From: Promethearchaeota archaeon
Lineage (GTDB): Archaea; Asgardarchaeota; Lokiarchaeia; Sigyniarchaeales; SOKP01
DNA length: 64,000 nt
NCBI GenBank assembly: GCA_016840085.1
Contig: JAEOTA010000088.1
Span: forward strand, 1-64,000
Direction: 5' to 3'
Made by a program: the position numbers and the translations under genes. The notes under the pieces are model-generated. The model saw nothing but the letters and a program-made list of their open reading frames with translations. It searched no databases and had not been told where the DNA came from. Shown piece by piece: positions 63,044 through 64,000 of this stretch (position 1 is the stretch's first letter; the number at the start of each line of letters is the position of its first letter).

Positions 63044-63574
63044 TTAATTATCATGAAAATATTTTATTGCTTCTTCAGAAATAGCTTTAAACGCTAATTC
63101 TACATGGTCTCCTGTTTTTGCTGAAGTATAGAAAGTTGAAATTGAATTTATTCGTTTACCTAAAGAAGTGATTTCTTGTTCATTTAATTCACTTACTAAA
63201 TCATTTTTATTAGCAAGTAATGTTATTGGAGCAGAAGGACAATATTGTTTTATATCAGGAACCCAGAATTCTTCAATCTGAATAAACGTATTTCTCCTTG
63301 TTAAATCCCCGACTAAGAGTATACCTTTAGCTCCAGCATAATACGCATATCTCATTTTAATCCAGCGTTCTTGTCCAGCAATATCCCATATTTGAAGTGT
63401 TATTCTAACTTTGTTGTCTAAGATAATATTTTTAATATATATGTTTGTCCCAATACTTGAACGATAATCTCTTGTAAATTGACCCGAAACAAATTTCTTA
63501 ACTAAGCTTGTCTTACCAACGGCGGGATCTCCAATTAAAATGATTTTTAATGTAAATTTCTTGGTGTTGCTCAT
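63044..63574 (-). CDS. Ras/Rab-type small GTPase
   Basis: 176 residues. P-loop GDPAVGKTS (15-23), switch I Thr in SSIGTNIYIK, G3 WDIAGQERW, G4 NKND and G5 TSAKTGD are all intact, with the WDTAGQE-type spacing of Rab proteins. No C-terminal Cys motif for prenylation is present, so it is probably soluble or recruited by a partner. Such eukaryote-like GTPases are expanded in Asgard archaea. It is convergent with mcm. Confidence 0.93.
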   Translation of the reverse strand: MSNTKKFTLKIILIGDPAVGKTSLVKKFVSGQFTRDYRSSIGTNIYIKNIILDNKVRITLQIWDIAGQERWIKMRYAYYAGAKGILLVGDLTRRNTFIQIEEFWVPDIKQYCPSAPITLLANKNDLVSELNEQEITSLGKRINSISTFYTSAKTGDHVELAFKAISEEAIKYFHDN

Positions 63575-63692
63575 ATATAATTTATTTTATGAAGAAAGTT
63601 TTTTAAGTTTATATATAAATATTAAAATAATTAAATTCTAAAATTAAATAAAAGAATTGAGAACTTTAAAAATAAGATAGTGATCATTTGTT

Positions 63693-64000
63693 ATGACTAC
63701 AGGTATAGTATATGATGATATTTATCTTGAACACAGAATTGGAACTCATGTTGAAAGTCATTTTAGACTCATTGAAATTATGGATTTCTTGAAAAGCAAT
63801 AAAATATTTGAAAATCCTAATTTTAAGTTGATTAAACCTAGGTTAGCTTCATTAGATCAAATTAAATACGTTCATGAAGAGAGCTTGATTAATGAAGTTA
63901 GAGAAATAAGTGATTTAGCAGAAAAAACAGCCCGTATCCAAAGCCTCGACATGGACACGAGTGTATCTTCCAAAACATATGAAGCATCTTTATACTCAGT
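63693..64000 (+). CDS. histone deacetylase-family protein (partial, N-terminus)
   Basis: The frame is open from ATG to the window edge. It reads TTGIVYDDIYLEHRIGTHVESHFR, matching the start of HDAC/AcuC/acetylpolyamine amidohydrolase proteins (x-x-H-x-x-G-x-HxE-x-x-x-R), then later LDMDTSVSSKTYEASLYS, the typical D-x-DT-x-xS-x-x-(S/T)-Y-x-A motif. The catalytic zinc residues lie outside the window. It would remove acetyl groups from lysine or polyamine-like substrates. Confidence 0.82.
   Translation, partial: MTTGIVYDDIYLEHRIGTHVESHFRLIEIMDFLKSNKIFENPNFKLIKPRLASLDQIKYVHEESLINEVREISDLAEKTARIQSLDMDTSVSSKTYEASLYS

Overview
The window is AT-rich archaeal DNA that looks like an Asgard (probably Lokiarchaeia-type) genome. 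The basis is archaeal information-processing genes (L15e, MCM, GINS, Topo VI A and B, an Orc1/Cdc6-like ATPase, archaeal-type ValRS, EndoQ) next to eukaryote-like genes: a Rab/Ras-type GTPase, a Rag/Arf-type GTPase with a C-terminal roadblock/longin-like domain, and a longin plus winged-helix protein. GGAG/GGTGA ribosome binding sites and TTG starts are common. No rRNA or CRISPR array was seen.

Layout. 1-13400: small metabolic genes (VOC protein, NDP-forming acyl-CoA synthetase alpha, ferredoxin, an M20 peptidase relative lacking metal ligands, thioesterase, HAD, nitrilase), L15e, a C/D box sRNA predicted to guide methylation in the 23S P loop, and the longin and Rag-like proteins. 13500-30600: a degenerate Orc1/Cdc6 paralogue and the condensin genes smc-scpA-scpB. 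A foreign island of about 9.3 kb (about 19112-28397) splits smc from scpAB. 30600-36800: ValRS, an isoprenylcysteine-methyltransferase-like membrane protein, a tRNA-Ala(CGC) with two introns, and a glycyl radical enzyme. 36800-42000: accessory DNA with a D12 adenine methyltransferase, a possible partner nuclease, a broken gene, and an IS605-type TnpB with its guide-RNA end. 42000-47900: a MoxR ATPase, a VWA protein and a large partner. 47900-64000: EndoQ, CoaBC, an expanded Topo VI-B, a Spo11-like Topo VI-A, PyrE, GINS, a HEAT-repeat membrane protein, MCM, a Rab-like GTPase and the start of an HDAC-family gene.

The most striking observation is the smc island. The 3' end of smc is present twice. 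The copy joined to the long smc gene encodes almost the same protein as the orphan copy in front of scpA, yet about half of its codons differ and it is richer in G and C. A zinc-ribbon Vsr/EDxHD-like endonuclease gene lies 17 bases beyond the recoded end. The natural reading is an endonuclease-bearing element that inserts just behind the Walker B codons of smc and brings a recoded, cut-resistant 3' end so that the essential gene stays intact. Its cargo includes a DUF3800 protein, a decayed phosphoesterase, a nuclease-fold protein and a tight three-gene cassette ending in a zinc-finger PIN protein, a candidate conflict or defence system.

Other points: the SMC centre lacks a recognisable hinge; ScpA and Topo VI-B both carry SAP-like motifs; and the SAP part of ScpA has a good ribosome binding site but no ATG, GTG or TTG start. 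All calls rest on reading the sequence and on knowledge of families; no database search was run.
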